DNA of 64,000 nucleotides from G965267605 sp965267605. GTDB taxonomy: Bacteria > Bacteroidota > Bacteroidia > Flavobacteriales_E > Vicingaceae. Numbering within the stretch: position 1 is the first letter of the stretch; each line of letters starts with the position of its first letter. The notes beneath the pieces are model-generated. The model was not told the origin of the DNA. It did not search any database and was given only the letters and a program-made list of their open reading frames with translations. Positions 8,705 to 17,523 of the stretch are shown one piece after another. The translations under genes and the position numbers were made by a program. The DNA lies in NCBI GenBank assembly GCA_965267605.1, contig OZ254088.1:2728001-2792000 (forward strand), written 5' to 3'.

Positions 8705-10974
8705 TGGATTCGAGTTTGGACATCGGCTACCGCGATGGTGATCATATTTACTATTTCCCTTACAGAACTACCGATCTGAAGAATGTGCACGGGCTTTTTC
8801 ATTCCTAAAAGGATAGGGCCAACAGCTTCGGCATCGCTCATTTCCTGAACCAGTTTGTAGGCGATATTGCCTGAAGCCAGGTTTGGAAAAATCAACGTAT
8901 TTGTCTTCTTCCTTGCAAGTTCAGAGAATGGGTAAATCTCGTTGAGCAATGATGCGTTGAGCGCAAAATTTGCCTGCACCTCGCCATCCACTACCAAATC
9001 CGGATGCTGCTCATGCAACAGTTCAACAGCCTCCTTCATCTTCACCGCATCATCGCCCTCAGCAGAACCAAAATTGGAGTAGCTCAATAACGCCACGCGA
9101 GGGTTCACAGTGAACCGCTGCACGATCTTGGCGGTTAGCGCTGCAATATCTGCTATCTCCTGGGCATTCGGGTTCATGTTTACTGTAGTGTCTGCAAAGA
9201 AGTACGGCCCCTGCTTGGTAAACATGATGTACATCCCAGCAATCTTATTCACACCATCATCCCTACCAATTACATGTAGTGCCGGTCGGATTGTATCTGC
9301 GTAATTTCTTGTTAGTCCGGATATCAGCGCGTCTGCATGGCCATGCTCTACCATAGCTGCACCGAAGTAATTCCGTTCCCGCATGATCTTTAATGCCTCC
9401 CGCTTTGTCCAACCTTTTCTGCTACGCTCGGCAAAGAGTGCTTCTCCAAATTCCTCTCTTCGTTTGGTTTCTGCTTTGCTTCTAGGGTCAATGATCTCAG
9501 CCCCATTGATGTCCAATCCATTCTCTTCGCACAGTTTCTGAATGCGTTCAGTGTTACCCAACAGGATAGGATTGCAGATACCCTCATCCATGGCGATCTG
9601 TGCCGCTTTGAGAATCTTGTAAGAATCCGCTTCGGCAAAAACCACTTTCTTCGGATCTTTCTTGGCTCTCTGCGTAATGCTCTTCATCAGCTTATTGTCA
9701 AGCCCCAATCGCTTGGACAGTTCTTCCACGTACCGGTCCCATCTTTCAATTTTCTTTCTGGCCACGCCAGATTTGATTGCAGCCTTTGCCACTGCCGGAG
9801 CCACAGTTGTGATCAACCTTGGGTCAAGAGGTTTAGGTATGATAAAGTCTCTGCCAAATTGAATGTTCCGCTCGTGGTATGCTTCGTTCACCACTTCTGG
9901 AACAGGTTCCTTGGCCAGCTGAGCGATGGCTTTGGTAGCTGCCAGTTTCATCTCCTCGTTGATGGTGGTTGCCCGAACATCCAATGCCCCCCGGAAGATG
10001 AAGGGGAATCCAAGCACATTGTTTACCTGATTGGGCTGGTCTGATCTTCCCGTTGCAACGATCACATCCTTCCGTGCAGCAAGAGCATCTTTGTACGTGA
10101 TCTCAGGGTCAGGATTTGCCAACGCGAAAACAATTGGGTTATCTGACATGGACTTCACCATGGCCTTGGTTACCACCCCTCCTTTCGAGAGACCAAGGAA
10201 TACATCGGCTTCCTTCATTGCTTCCTTCAAGGTCCGTTCCTCTCTGGATGTTGCGAAACTCTTCTTCTGCTTATTAAGATCCTCCCGGTCTTTGGAAATA
10301 ACACCTTTGCTGTCCAGCATCACAAGGTTGGACTTCTTAACGCCCAGGCTCAGAAAATGACGTGCACAACTCATGGCAGCCGCTCCTGCTCCGTTCACTA
10401 CTACCTTAACCTTACCTATCTTCTTAGCAGCCAACTCCAGTGCGTTTAGCAGTGCCGCGCCTGAGATGATAGCCGTGCCATGCTGATCATCGTGCATAAC
10501 CGGTATATCCAGTTCCTCTCGTAGCCTGTCTTCGATCTCAAAACACTCTGGAGCCTTGATGTCTTCCAGATTGATTCCTCCGAAGGTGGGTGAGATAGCC
10601 TTTACTGTTTGTACGAACTGATCAACATTACTGGCATCAACTTCGATATCAAACACATCAATGTCTGCAAATATCTTGAAGAGCAGTGCCTTCCCTTCCA
10701 TTACCGGTTTCGCTGCCTGTGGACCGATATTACCCAGACCTAAAACTGCTGTTCCGTTTGAAATAACCGCTACAAGATTTCCTTTGGAAGTATACTTGTA
10801 TATCTCTGCCTCATCCCCAGCAATTTCGAGACAAGGTTGAGCCACTCCCGGTGAGTATGCCAACGATAAATCTCTTTGGGAAGAGTATGGTTTTGTTGGG
10901 TTGATTTCGATCTTACCCGGTCTCCCTTGAGCGTGGTAATCCAACGCCTCTAATTCCTTTCTGCTTTTGCCCAT
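8701..10974 (-). CDS. maeB: NADP-dependent malic enzyme with phosphotransacetylase-like domain
   Basis: This 757-residue enzyme decarboxylates malate to pyruvate and produces NADPH. It is a MaeB-type hybrid. The N-terminal malic enzyme part (about 1-425) has SLAYSPGVAQPC, the GLGNIGP turn and the MHDDQHGTAI motif, with NAD(P)-binding VVNGAGAAAMSCA. The C-terminal part (about 430-757) is a phosphate acetyl/butyryltransferase-like domain (KKVVFAEAD, ALISGLTRNYADTIRPAL, ending VREIVNMITIAVAD). In known MaeB proteins this second domain is regulatory (acetyl-CoA binding) and not catalytic. The start is ATG 10974. It heads the maeB-ruvA-sprA-gcvH operon and diverges from the sirtuin gene across 109 bases. 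Confidence 0.95.
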   Translation of the reverse strand: MGKSRKELEALDYHAQGRPGKIEINPTKPYSSQRDLSLAYSPGVAQPCLEIAGDEAEIYKYTSKGNLVAVISNGTAVLGLGNIGPQAAKPVMEGKALLFKIFADIDVFDIEVDASNVDQFVQTVKAISPTFGGINLEDIKAPECFEIEDRLREELDIPVMHDDQHGTAIISGAALLNALELAAKKIGKVKVVVNGAGAAAMSCARHFLSLGVKKSNLVMLDSKGVISKDREDLNKQKKSFATSREERTLKEAMKEADVFLGLSKGGVVTKAMVKSMSDNPIVFALANPDPEITYKDALAARKDVIVATGRSDQPNQVNNVLGFPFIFRGALDVRATTINEEMKLAATKAIAQLAKEPVPEVVNEAYHERNIQFGRDFIIPKPLDPRLITTVAPAVAKAAIKSGVARKKIERWDRYVEELSKRLGLDNKLMKSITQRAKKDPKKVVFAEADSYKILKAAQIAMDEGICNPILLGNTERIQKLCEENGLDINGAEIIDPRSKAETKRREEFGEALFAERSRKGWTKREALKIMRERNYFGAAMVEHGHADALISGLTRNYADTIRPALHVIGRDDGVNKIAGMYIMFTKQGPYFFADTTVNMNPNAQEIADIAALTAKIVQRFTVNPRVALLSYSNFGSAEGDDAVKMKEAVELLHEQHPDLVVDGEVQANFALNASLLNEIYPFSELARKKTNTLIFPNLASGNIAYKLVQEMSDAEAVGPILLGMKKPVHILQIGSSVREIVNMITIAVADVQTRIQ

Positions 10975-11083
10975 TCTATACGGGTTTCATGAGCGAATAA
11001 AAGTAACAATATTGACCCAGTAATTGAAATAACTTGTCGGGCTATGGAAAATAACGGATATTTAGAAAAATCAAGGGTTACAG

Positions 11084-11776
11084 GTGAAACGGGTGTTGGT
11101 TTTTACGGGTGCTGGAGTGAGTGCAGAAAGTGGGCTCAAAACCTTCCGTGATCATGACGGCCTCTGGGAGAATTACAAGGTCACAGAAGTGGCTACTCCC
11201 GAAGCCTGGAAGAACAACCCGAAACTGGTGCTGGATTTCTACAATATGCGTAGAAAGCAGCTGGTCAAATCCAAGCCGAATGAGGCCCACAAGATCATTG
11301 CCCAGCTTGAGAAACACTTCGAGGTTCAAATAGTTACCCAGAATATAGACGACCTTCATGAAAGAGCTGGCTCTTCAAACATCCTTCACTTGCACGGTGA
11401 GTTGATGAAAGCACAAAGTTCTCGTGACGAAAGCATGGTTGTAGATATCAAGGGATGGAAACTAGGCATTGGTGATAGGGGGCCAGACGATGCGCAGTTA
11501 CGACCCCACGTTGTGTGGTTTGGGGAAGCTGTGCCCAACATGCCCATCGCCTACAAGATGCTAGATGATGTTGACCTGCTGGTTATCGTTGGAACCTCGC
11601 TGAGCGTTTATCCTGCCGCTGGCATCGTTGATTTTGCAGCACCTGGCATGCCTAAGTTTCTTGTAGATCCTAACGATGTGCATGTAACAGATATACAGAA
11701 CCTTACCTTCATCAAAGAAAAAGCCAGCTCCGGTATGCGAAAGCTGGCTGATAAACTTATTGCAGAATACGCCTAG
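11084..11776 (+). CDS. cobB: Sir2-family NAD-dependent deacylase, class III, lacking zinc cysteines
   Basis: The 230-residue protein removes acyl groups from protein lysines using NAD. The start is GTG 11084, giving V/M-KRVLVFTGAGVSAESG. Visible motifs are the NAD-binding GAGVSAESG, TQNIDDLHERAG (85-96), catalytic His104 in HLHGE, and the C-terminal VGTSLSVYPAAG. Tyr53 and Arg56 form the YxxR pair that binds succinyl or malonyl groups in class III sirtuins (SIRT5/CobB knowledge). The four zinc cysteines expected after HLHGE are absent; the segment reads MKAQSSRDESMVVDIKGWK. It ends in a shared CTAG with the converging gene (stop codons overlap at 11774-11775). Confidence 0.93.
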   Translation: MKRVLVFTGAGVSAESGLKTFRDHDGLWENYKVTEVATPEAWKNNPKLVLDFYNMRRKQLVKSKPNEAHKIIAQLEKHFEVQIVTQNIDDLHERAGSSNILHLHGELMKAQSSRDESMVVDIKGWKLGIGDRGPDDAQLRPHVVWFGEAVPNMPIAYKMLDDVDLLVIVGTSLSVYPAAGIVDFAAPGMPKFLVDPNDVHVTDIQNLTFIKEKASSGMRKLADKLIAEYA

Positions 11777-12537
11777 TGCGTAATTAATAGTTTTCCCTGC
11801 GGTTGATCTATACCGTCTAGCACCAAAGAATAGAAGTGTACACCAGATTTCAGCTCACTCGTGTCAAATGATTGCGTACCCGTAAGATCATTGATCTTTA
11901 TTTCCTTGGCCACCCTGCCGGTTATATCCTTGATCCTCAGCAATGCCGATCTGTGCTTTCGCTTTAGCTCATACTGAACACTTACAGTGTTTATGGCCGG
12001 ATTCGGATAACACACTGCTCTGCTTCCATTGTGATTCAATTCCTGTAATCCCACTGCCCAGGCACATGCGATAATGTCACATGAAGAGCTGTCTGCCGGA
12101 TCCCATTCATCCCAAAAGCGAACATGGTAACACTCGCATCCGCTTAACCCTTGCGGAGTGATCTCCAGGTAACATGCGTTGGGGTTACTGGAATCACCGG
12201 GAGCAAGGACTACAAAGTCTTGAGGGAAGTTAGCTACGGGAGTGGCACCACTTGTGAAATCGTTGCATGTGAAACCAAAACACATAGAGTTGTTCATACC
12301 ACTCACAAAACAATGCTCCTTCCTTTCAGCTCTGATCTTGACGGTATCTTGTCCGATATTGTGCAGACGCAAATAAGCAGGGTGCTTCATACCAACGGTT
12401 GGCGGGCCACCCACCCACATGGTATCACCTGTGATATCCACTCCTGTATCACGAACTTTGATCTGAATACTTTGGGCATTCATGGTGCTCGCCAGCATCG
12501 CTGAAGCCATTACCAATACTATTCCGAATAATCTCAT
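11773..12537 (-). CDS. Secreted type IX cargo protein, unknown domain plus sorting domain
   Basis: A 254-residue exported protein. It has a signal peptide (MRLFGIVLVMASAMLASTMNA), a central domain of about 150 residues with paired cysteines (NSMCFGFTCND, GCECYHVRFWDEWD, IIACAWAVGL), and a C-terminal type A type IX sorting domain of about 75 residues (YPNPAINTVSVQYEL, IKDITGRVAKEI, LKSGVHFYSLV, GKLLITH). Such proteins are exported by the SprA machinery and released or anchored after cleavage of the sorting domain. The central domain is unknown to me. It is a tandem paralogue of the next gene upstream (12599-13348), sharing the MDNSMCFGFTCN block, the LAPGDS block, the cysteine spacing and ADSS. 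Confidence 0.8.
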   Translation of the reverse strand: MRLFGIVLVMASAMLASTMNAQSIQIKVRDTGVDITGDTMWVGGPPTVGMKHPAYLRLHNIGQDTVKIRAERKEHCFVSGMNNSMCFGFTCNDFTSGATPVANFPQDFVVLAPGDSSNPNACYLEITPQGLSGCECYHVRFWDEWDPADSSSCDIIACAWAVGLQELNHNGSRAVCYPNPAINTVSVQYELKRKHRSALLRIKDITGRVAKEIKINDLTGTQSFDTSELKSGVHFYSLVLDGIDQPQGKLLITH

Positions 12538-12554
12538 AGCCGCTATTTAACAAG

Positions 12555-12580
12555 AAAGCCAGCACAAATGCGCTGGCTTT
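12555..12580 (-). terminator. Hairpin between the two type IX cargo paralogues
   Basis: Nine-base perfect stem AAAGCCAGC / GCTGGCTTT (12555-12563 and 12572-12580) with an 8-base loop. On the minus strand it is followed by a short T-rich run (TTTCTTGTT), so it likely terminates the upstream paralogue. It ends only 18 bases before the next start at 12537. Confidence 0.65.
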
Positions 12581-12598
12581 CAATTCATTTAGTTGCGA

Positions 12599-13348
12599 TT
12601 AATGCGTAACCACAAATTTCTTAGTCGACTTTGTTTCACCATCCACCACAAGTGAGTAGAAGTGAACTCCCGCAGGAACATCGGCAACAGAAATTGCTGT
12701 GTTTCCTCTAATGTTTGTAAGTGGTACTTCCTTCACCACTTTACCAACCATATCGAGAATCTTAACCGATGCGCTTTTGTTCATGCCCACCACATTGTAA
12801 GCAACGTTGATCACGTCCTTCGCAGGATTAGGCGAAGCAACGATTCCGTTTGCGTTGGCTGACAATTCATCAAGTCCAGTTGCCCATGCACATGCATTAA
12901 CAACCAGTGTAGAAGAATCTGCGGTGTTATTGGCATCCCAAAGTTTAACACGGTAAGACTCACATCCGGTATTGTTCTTAGGATATGTTTGGAGATAACA
13001 CGTAAGGTTAGAATCTCCAGGTGCAAGGATCACCGAATCACCAGGGAAAGTGGCGACTGGATTAGATCCGCTTGGCCATGAATTACATGTAAAACCAAAG
13101 CACATGGAGTTGTCCATACCATTAACTATCTGAAGCTCCGTACGGATAGCCTTGATGATGATGGTTGTAGAACCAACGTTCTTCAAAACAAGGTATGCGT
13201 CAATTGTAGTTGCCGTTGGAGGTCCAGATACGCTATAGCTACCATTGGTAACATCTCCGTTATCTGATTTTCTAGTGATCTTGATGCTCTGGGCGATCAA
13301 GCCAACTGAGAATGTTGTTGCAAGTAAAAGTGTAAAGATCTTCCTCAT
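12599..13348 (-). CDS. Secreted type IX cargo protein, paralogue of 11773-12537
   Basis: I place the start at ATG 13348 (MRKIFTLLLATTFSVGLIAQ), because the longer open frame adds 46 residues with no signal character in front of a good signal peptide. This gives 249 residues. The central domain holds MDNSMCFGFTCN, the LAPGDSN block and Cys pairs (GCESYRVKLWD, VNACAWATGLDEL). The C-terminal type IX sorting domain runs from ASPNPAKDVINVAYN through KILDMVGKVVKEVPL and AGVHFYSLVVDG to KKFVVTH. The two proteins align along their whole length, which indicates recent duplication. The function of the central domain is unknown; it is secreted by the SprA system by inference from the sorting domain. Confidence 0.8.
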   Translation of the reverse strand: MRKIFTLLLATTFSVGLIAQSIKITRKSDNGDVTNGSYSVSGPPTATTIDAYLVLKNVGSTTIIIKAIRTELQIVNGMDNSMCFGFTCNSWPSGSNPVATFPGDSVILAPGDSNLTCYLQTYPKNNTGCESYRVKLWDANNTADSSTLVVNACAWATGLDELSANANGIVASPNPAKDVINVAYNVVGMNKSASVKILDMVGKVVKEVPLTNIRGNTAISVADVPAGVHFYSLVVDGETKSTKKFVVTH

Positions 13349-13761
13349 AGACTCAATTTTCCCTAAAGTTACCTTAAATAATAAGGAGTTGTGAGCGGAT
13401 TTAGGAGAATATTGAAATGCCAATTGAGAAGAACGCTGGATTACCCCACATTCTTGATTTGCTATCGCCCTTCCTGAATGCCACATCAGTATTGATCGGA
13501 AAGGGTATCAGACTGATCTTTAGGCTCTTGCACGAGTAGGGTTTCATTACAAGATTCCTAACTTCTCTTTTAGAGTGTATTTGAATAATATTGTTTGCCG
13601 ATAAGTAGTTGTATTCCTCTGTACAAAGGGATTTACAGGAATCCAAGAATAGAAAAAATCCCAGCATTCTTAACGTGATCTTGTTCCTATATTTGATATG
13701 TCTATCTTAAGCAAGTTTTGGCCCTGTTTTTGATATACCAGAACAAAACAACAACTACACG
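13349..13761. other. 413-base intergenic region, no confident gene
   Basis: This gap separates a minus-strand cargo gene from a plus-strand thioredoxin operon, so it must carry both promoters. A minus-strand open frame of 88 codons (13401-13667) ends in NPAFFSIGISIFS, which looks like the last strand of an outer-membrane barrel. It has no signal peptide or other support, and could be a decayed gene end. A TATATTTG element on the plus strand lies at 13688-13695. I see nothing else. Confidence 0.5.
13688..13695 (+). promoter_or_regulatory. Candidate -7 element for the tlpA operon
   Basis: TATATTTG matches the Bacteroidota -7 consensus TAnnTTTG. No clear TTG -33 partner is seen at the expected spacing, and the start codon is 66 bases downstream, so this is a weak call. 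Confidence 0.3.
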
Positions 13762-14259
13762 ATGAAAAAAGCTATTTACACAACGCTTCTGCTAACACTA
13801 ATCTGCGGATTGTCATTCGGGCAGACTAAAAAGAAAATTCCAGCGGTAAACGTAAAAACCTTAAAAGGTGGAACGTTCAATACCAGCAAGATTGCCAATG
13901 ATGGCAAACCTATAGTGATCAGCTTCTGGGCAACATGGTGTAGCCCATGTAAAAGGGAGCTTAATGCCATTGCTGAAGTGTATGAAGACTGGCAGGATGC
14001 AACAGGTGTAAAACTGATTGCCATGTCAATTGATGATGCGCGTAACATGGGTAAAGTTGCACCTTATGTGAACGGGCAAGATTGGGATTATGACGTTTAC
14101 ATTGATCCTAATGGAGATTTCAAAAGAGCGATGAACGTAAACAACGTTCCGCACACTTTCTTGATCAATGGCGCTGGTGAAATTGTATGGCAGCACAACT
14201 CGTATTCTCCTGGTGATGAAGAAGAGTTGCTGGAGCAGATCAAGAAGCTAAAGAAGTAA
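13762..14259 (+). CDS. TlpA-like exported thioredoxin-fold protein
   Basis: A 165-residue periplasmic thiol-disulfide protein. It has a signal peptide (MKKAIYTTLLLTLICGLSFG), then a thioredoxin fold with the active site WATWCSPCKREL (Cys60 and Cys63) and the cis-proline segment NNVPHTFLINGAGEIVW. The WCSPC site is typical of TlpA/ResA-like reductases that reduce cysteines of cytochromes or other exported proteins. It is the first gene of a codirectional group with a DUF6029 outer-membrane protein, an Omp28-like lipoprotein carrying its own CxxC-type motif (DCANCP) and a barrel protein, which suggests an envelope thiol-redox unit (inference). A strong terminator-like hairpin follows at 14296-14322, inside the next gene. 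Confidence 0.88.
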   Translation: MKKAIYTTLLLTLICGLSFGQTKKKIPAVNVKTLKGGTFNTSKIANDGKPIVISFWATWCSPCKRELNAIAEVYEDWQDATGVKLIAMSIDDARNMGKVAPYVNGQDWDYDVYIDPNGDFKRAMNVNNVPHTFLINGAGEIVWQHNSYSPGDEEELLEQIKKLKK

Positions 14260-14268
14260 ACCATATAG

Positions 14269-15957
14269 ATGGAATCGTACAATAAGGTATTTAATGGGAC
14301 TTTCAATAAGTCCCTTTTTTTTCTTGGGATGATGTTGGCCGGTGTTTATGTACAGGCTCAAATAGGGAAACAGCTTCAGCAGGGTAATATTTCGGGAAAC
14401 GTTCAGCTGAACACCCAGTATTACATTACTGATAGTTTGATCGGAACGCAGGATGTTGCTGAAGACCTGCTATTTGACGGGTTTGCGAACCTCATCTACA
14501 CGAATGGGAAAATAGAGGCCGGTCTTCGATACGAGAGTTACCAAAACGTAAGGCTAGGATTCCCAACGGGGTACAAGGGAAATGGAATACCTTACCGCTA
14601 CGTTACCTACCGTGACGAGAAACTACAGATTACTGCGGGTAACTTCTACGAACAGTTCGGCACAGGAATGATCCTTAGAGCCTACGAAGAGCGTGGTCTG
14701 GGGTACGACAATGCCTTTGACGGATTTCGCTTACAATATTCTCCTTTGCAGGGCCTTACGCTGAAAGGTCTGGTTGGAAAGCAGAGGGTATACTTTGATT
14801 TGGGAGATGGGATCGTTCGTGCATTCGATGGCGAACTAAATGTGAATGATGCGATCAAATCGCTGAATGAAGCAAAAACCAGAATCATTCTTGGAGGTAG
14901 TTTCGTGAGTAAGTTCCAGGCGGATCAGAATACACTATATAATCTACCAGAGAACGTTGGCTCATGGGCTGGTCGGGCAAACATTATTTCTGGTGGATTC
15001 AACTTCATGGGTGAATACGTTTACAAGATTCCCGACCCCAGTAACGATAACCAATTTATCTATAAGGATGGTCATGCAGCCTTGCTTCAAGCCACCTACT
15101 CGACTAAAGGATTTGGACTCTCACTTGCTGCAAAACGTATAGACAATATGAGCTTCCGCTCAGACCGGGATGCTGGTGTAACTGATCTTCTGATCAATTA
15201 CCTCCCTGCGCTTACCCGTCAGCATACCTACAATGTAATTGCAACGCTTTACCCTTACGCCACACAGCCCAATGGAGAAATTGGCTTTCAGGGCGAGCTG
15301 GTATACACGATCCCAAAGAAGTCTACCCTTGGCGGTAAGTACGGAACAAAGTTGCTCGTGAATTTTGGTAGCGCCAATAACATCGATACGGTGAAATTGA
15401 ATGATGAGGCCACCACCCGAAAAGGATACAAATCAGACTTTTTCGAGATTGGAGAGAACTACTTCAACGATTTCAATGTAGAGCTCTACAAAAAGTTCTC
15501 AAAGAAATTCAAACTGAAAGCCACGTACGCCAACATCGCATATAACAAAAGGGTTATTGAGGGCAAACCAGAGTTGAACGACTCGTTCATGGTATTCATT
15601 GATGCCGCAATTCTAGATTTCACGTACAAGCTGAATAAGAAGAATGCGATCCGTACCGAGATACAGGGATTATGGACCAAAAGACAGTCTGATCAAGGAC
15701 ATTGGGCAACGGTGGTGGTTGAATACACTTATTCTCCTCACTGGGGTTTTGCGGTGATGGATCAGTACAACTATGGAAACAAGGATAAGAAGAAGCGTCT
15801 CCACTACCCGTTTGTATCGCTTACTTACACCAATAAGGCCACAAAATTCCTAATGAGTTATGGACGGCAACGAGCAGGACTGTTTTGTGTAGGTGGTATA
15901 TGTAGGGTTGTTCCTTCATCCAATGGATTCCAATTAACAATGACGCACAGCTTCTAA
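14269..15957 (+). CDS. DUF6029 family outer-membrane protein
   Basis: A 562-residue exported protein. The start at ATG 14269 gives a plausible signal peptide whose core is SLFFLGMMLAGVYVQAQ. The mature part shows family landmarks such as GNISGNVQLNTQYYITDS, GIPYRYVTYRD and AGNFYEQFGTGMILRAYEE, then many alternating strands ending in FQLTMTHSF, as in outer-membrane barrels. Its biochemical role is unknown. It sits between a TlpA-like thioredoxin (9-base gap) and an Omp28-like lipoprotein. Oddly, codons 10-18 contain a perfect hairpin followed by eight T residues. An internal start (MMLAGVYVQAQ) would leave too short a signal, so the terminator appears to lie in the coding region. Confidence 0.85.
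   Translation: MESYNKVFNGTFNKSLFFLGMMLAGVYVQAQIGKQLQQGNISGNVQLNTQYYITDSLIGTQDVAEDLLFDGFANLIYTNGKIEAGLRYESYQNVRLGFPTGYKGNGIPYRYVTYRDEKLQITAGNFYEQFGTGMILRAYEERGLGYDNAFDGFRLQYSPLQGLTLKGLVGKQRVYFDLGDGIVRAFDGELNVNDAIKSLNEAKTRIILGGSFVSKFQADQNTLYNLPENVGSWAGRANIISGGFNFMGEYVYKIPDPSNDNQFIYKDGHAALLQATYSTKGFGLSLAAKRIDNMSFRSDRDAGVTDLLINYLPALTRQHTYNVIATLYPYATQPNGEIGFQGELVYTIPKKSTLGGKYGTKLLVNFGSANNIDTVKLNDEATTRKGYKSDFFEIGENYFNDFNVELYKKFSKKFKLKATYANIAYNKRVIEGKPELNDSFMVFIDAAILDFTYKLNKKNAIRTEIQGLWTKRQSDQGHWATVVVEYTYSPHWGFAVMDQYNYGNKDKKKRLHYPFVSLTYTNKATKFLMSYGRQRAGLFCVGGICRVVPSSNGFQLTMTHSF
14296..14322 (+). terminator. Intrinsic terminator inside the 5' end of the DUF6029 gene
   Basis: GGGACTT (14296-14302), a 5-base loop and AAGTCCC (14308-14314) are followed by eight T residues (14315-14322). 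It is the obvious terminator for the thioredoxin gene that stops at 14259, yet it lies 27 bases after the apparent start of the next gene and would act as an attenuator for it. Confidence 0.8.
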
Positions 15958-15985
15958 ATATTGAATTATGGGTAACTTTAATACT

Positions 15986-16846
15986 ATGCAGACCAGACTC
16001 TTATTCGCAATCATTGCTGCATCAGCTGTAATTGGCAGTTCATCTTGCGATTACATTGAACACCCATTTCCTCAGGGCGGTGGTGGTCCAATTGACACTA
16101 CGATAACGTATGACGATACTGTACTTTCTGCAGCGAACATCAGCTTCAGGAAAGCGATTGTAGAAGAGTTTACAGGGCAGGACTGTGCGAACTGTCCACT
16201 GGGCGCGGCAGAGGCCCTGCGCCTGGATACTGTGTATCAAGATTCTGTTACCATTGTGGCCATCCACTGTACAAACTTTGCTGTACCAAATTCAAAATAC
16301 TCGGCTGACTTTAGAACCGATGCTGGAAATGCGTACGAAGCCCAATTCGGTGTATCCGGAATTCCACGTGGAATTGTAAATAGAATCAATGGGCAAGCAC
16401 TGCAGGCACCTCCAAGCTGGGAGCCAGATGTAAAAACGGTGATTGCCAATGTGCCAATAGTTAGAGTTGATTTGATCAATGCGTTTGCAACTGCAGAAAA
16501 GAAACTGATCACTACGGTAAATACTGAATGGTTGAGCACCGGTGGTGCAAGTGGGTACAAAGTGGTATGCTACATTGTTGAAGACAGTGTGGCAAGCCCT
16601 CAAAATGTTTTTGGAACGAAAGACGAGAACTACATCCATCGCCATATGCTTAGAGGAACGCTCAATGGGGAGTGGGGAACCAACCTTCCATCTTCTGGTG
16701 TAGGTGAAACGGACTCACAACAGTTCACATTCGATTTCAGCACTGTTTCCTGGGATCTGAAGCACTGCGAGATTGTTGCGTACGTTTACGATATTGACAC
16801 GTATGAAATTCTCCAGGTCACTGAAGCATATATCAAGAGCCACTAG
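15986..16846 (+). CDS. Omp28-related outer-membrane lipoprotein
   Basis: I prefer ATG 15986 (MQTRLLFAIIAASAVIGSSSC) over ATG 15968, which adds only MGNFNT. The product is 286 residues. The signal ends in a lipobox-like SSSC, so the mature protein is probably lipidated at that cysteine. The Omp28 fold is thioredoxin-like; here VEEFTGQDCANCPLGAAEAL carries the CxxC motif, and GVSGIPRGIVNR supplies the cis-proline region. The second half is a beta-sandwich domain (HRHMLRGTLNGEWGT). There is no type IX sorting domain. It follows DUF6029 by 28 bases, and its end overlaps the next gene. Confidence 0.85.
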   Translation: MQTRLLFAIIAASAVIGSSSCDYIEHPFPQGGGGPIDTTITYDDTVLSAANISFRKAIVEEFTGQDCANCPLGAAEALRLDTVYQDSVTIVAIHCTNFAVPNSKYSADFRTDAGNAYEAQFGVSGIPRGIVNRINGQALQAPPSWEPDVKTVIANVPIVRVDLINAFATAEKKLITTVNTEWLSTGGASGYKVVCYIVEDSVASPQNVFGTKDENYIHRHMLRGTLNGEWGTNLPSSGVGETDSQQFTFDFSTVSWDLKHCEIVAYVYDIDTYEILQVTEAYIKSH

Positions 16847-17456
16847 AGCATTAGGTCTTGCGCTAGGCCTTCTTACTTCTTTCACAGTCCTTGGACAGGA
16901 TCAATTCTTTAATGTAGGAGGAGGAATTGCCTTAACAGCTTCCCAGATTCATGGTGATGGTTATGGCGGATATCGAAAACCTGGCGTACAACTGGGGCTG
17001 TTCGTTAACCGGAACATCAACAAGAAGTTGTCTTTTGAATTTGAATTAAACTATTCTCAACGAGGCAGCAGGAAAACATCAAGGCCAGACAAGAACGACC
17101 TTACATCACTCTACATCCATCTGGATTATATAGATCTCCCTGTATTGCTCCAATACGATTGGAGGAAATGGAAGTTCGAAGTTGGGCTTTCTGGCGGACG
17201 ATTGGTTAACTGGTCGATGCGAACTGAGTTACAAGGACAAAGTGAGCCGGTTGCTCCTTTCCACGACTGGGATGTCAATGTTATTACCGGAGCAAATTAC
17301 ATGGTGAATGACCGGCTTCGATTACACATACGTTCCTTCAATTCTGCGTTGCCAATGGTAACCCAACCCAGTGCCATCTATTTCTGGCAAGGTTGGTACA
17401 ACATCGTGATTGTTACAGGGGTGAAATACCAATTCACAAAGTCACCAACAGGGTAA
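16803..17456 (+). CDS. PorT-like outer-membrane beta-barrel protein
   Basis: The open frame extends to ATG 16773, but ATG 16803 (MKFSRSLKHISRATRALGLALGLLTSFTVLG) gives a basic n-region and a clear signal peptide; the product is 217 residues. It overlaps the Omp28-like gene by 44 bases, an unusually long overlap that implies coupling or a later non-standard start. The mature part shows the PorT/Ail pattern: GGGIALTASQIHGDGYGGYRKPG, NKKLSFEFELNYSQRGSR, LDYIDLPVLLQYD, FEVGLSGG and a final VTGVKYQF strand. PorT is a type IX secretion accessory protein, but many proteins share this domain, so I do not assign that role. Confidence 0.75.
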   Translation: MKFSRSLKHISRATRALGLALGLLTSFTVLGQDQFFNVGGGIALTASQIHGDGYGGYRKPGVQLGLFVNRNINKKLSFEFELNYSQRGSRKTSRPDKNDLTSLYIHLDYIDLPVLLQYDWRKWKFEVGLSGGRLVNWSMRTELQGQSEPVAPFHDWDVNVITGANYMVNDRLRLHIRSFNSALPMVTQPSAIYFWQGWYNIVIVTGVKYQFTKSPTG

Positions 17457-17523
17457 CTTCCTGTTATAGATGAAGTTCACATTCTATTCATCTTACTTTA
17501 TTGATAATTCATCTACGGTTTCC

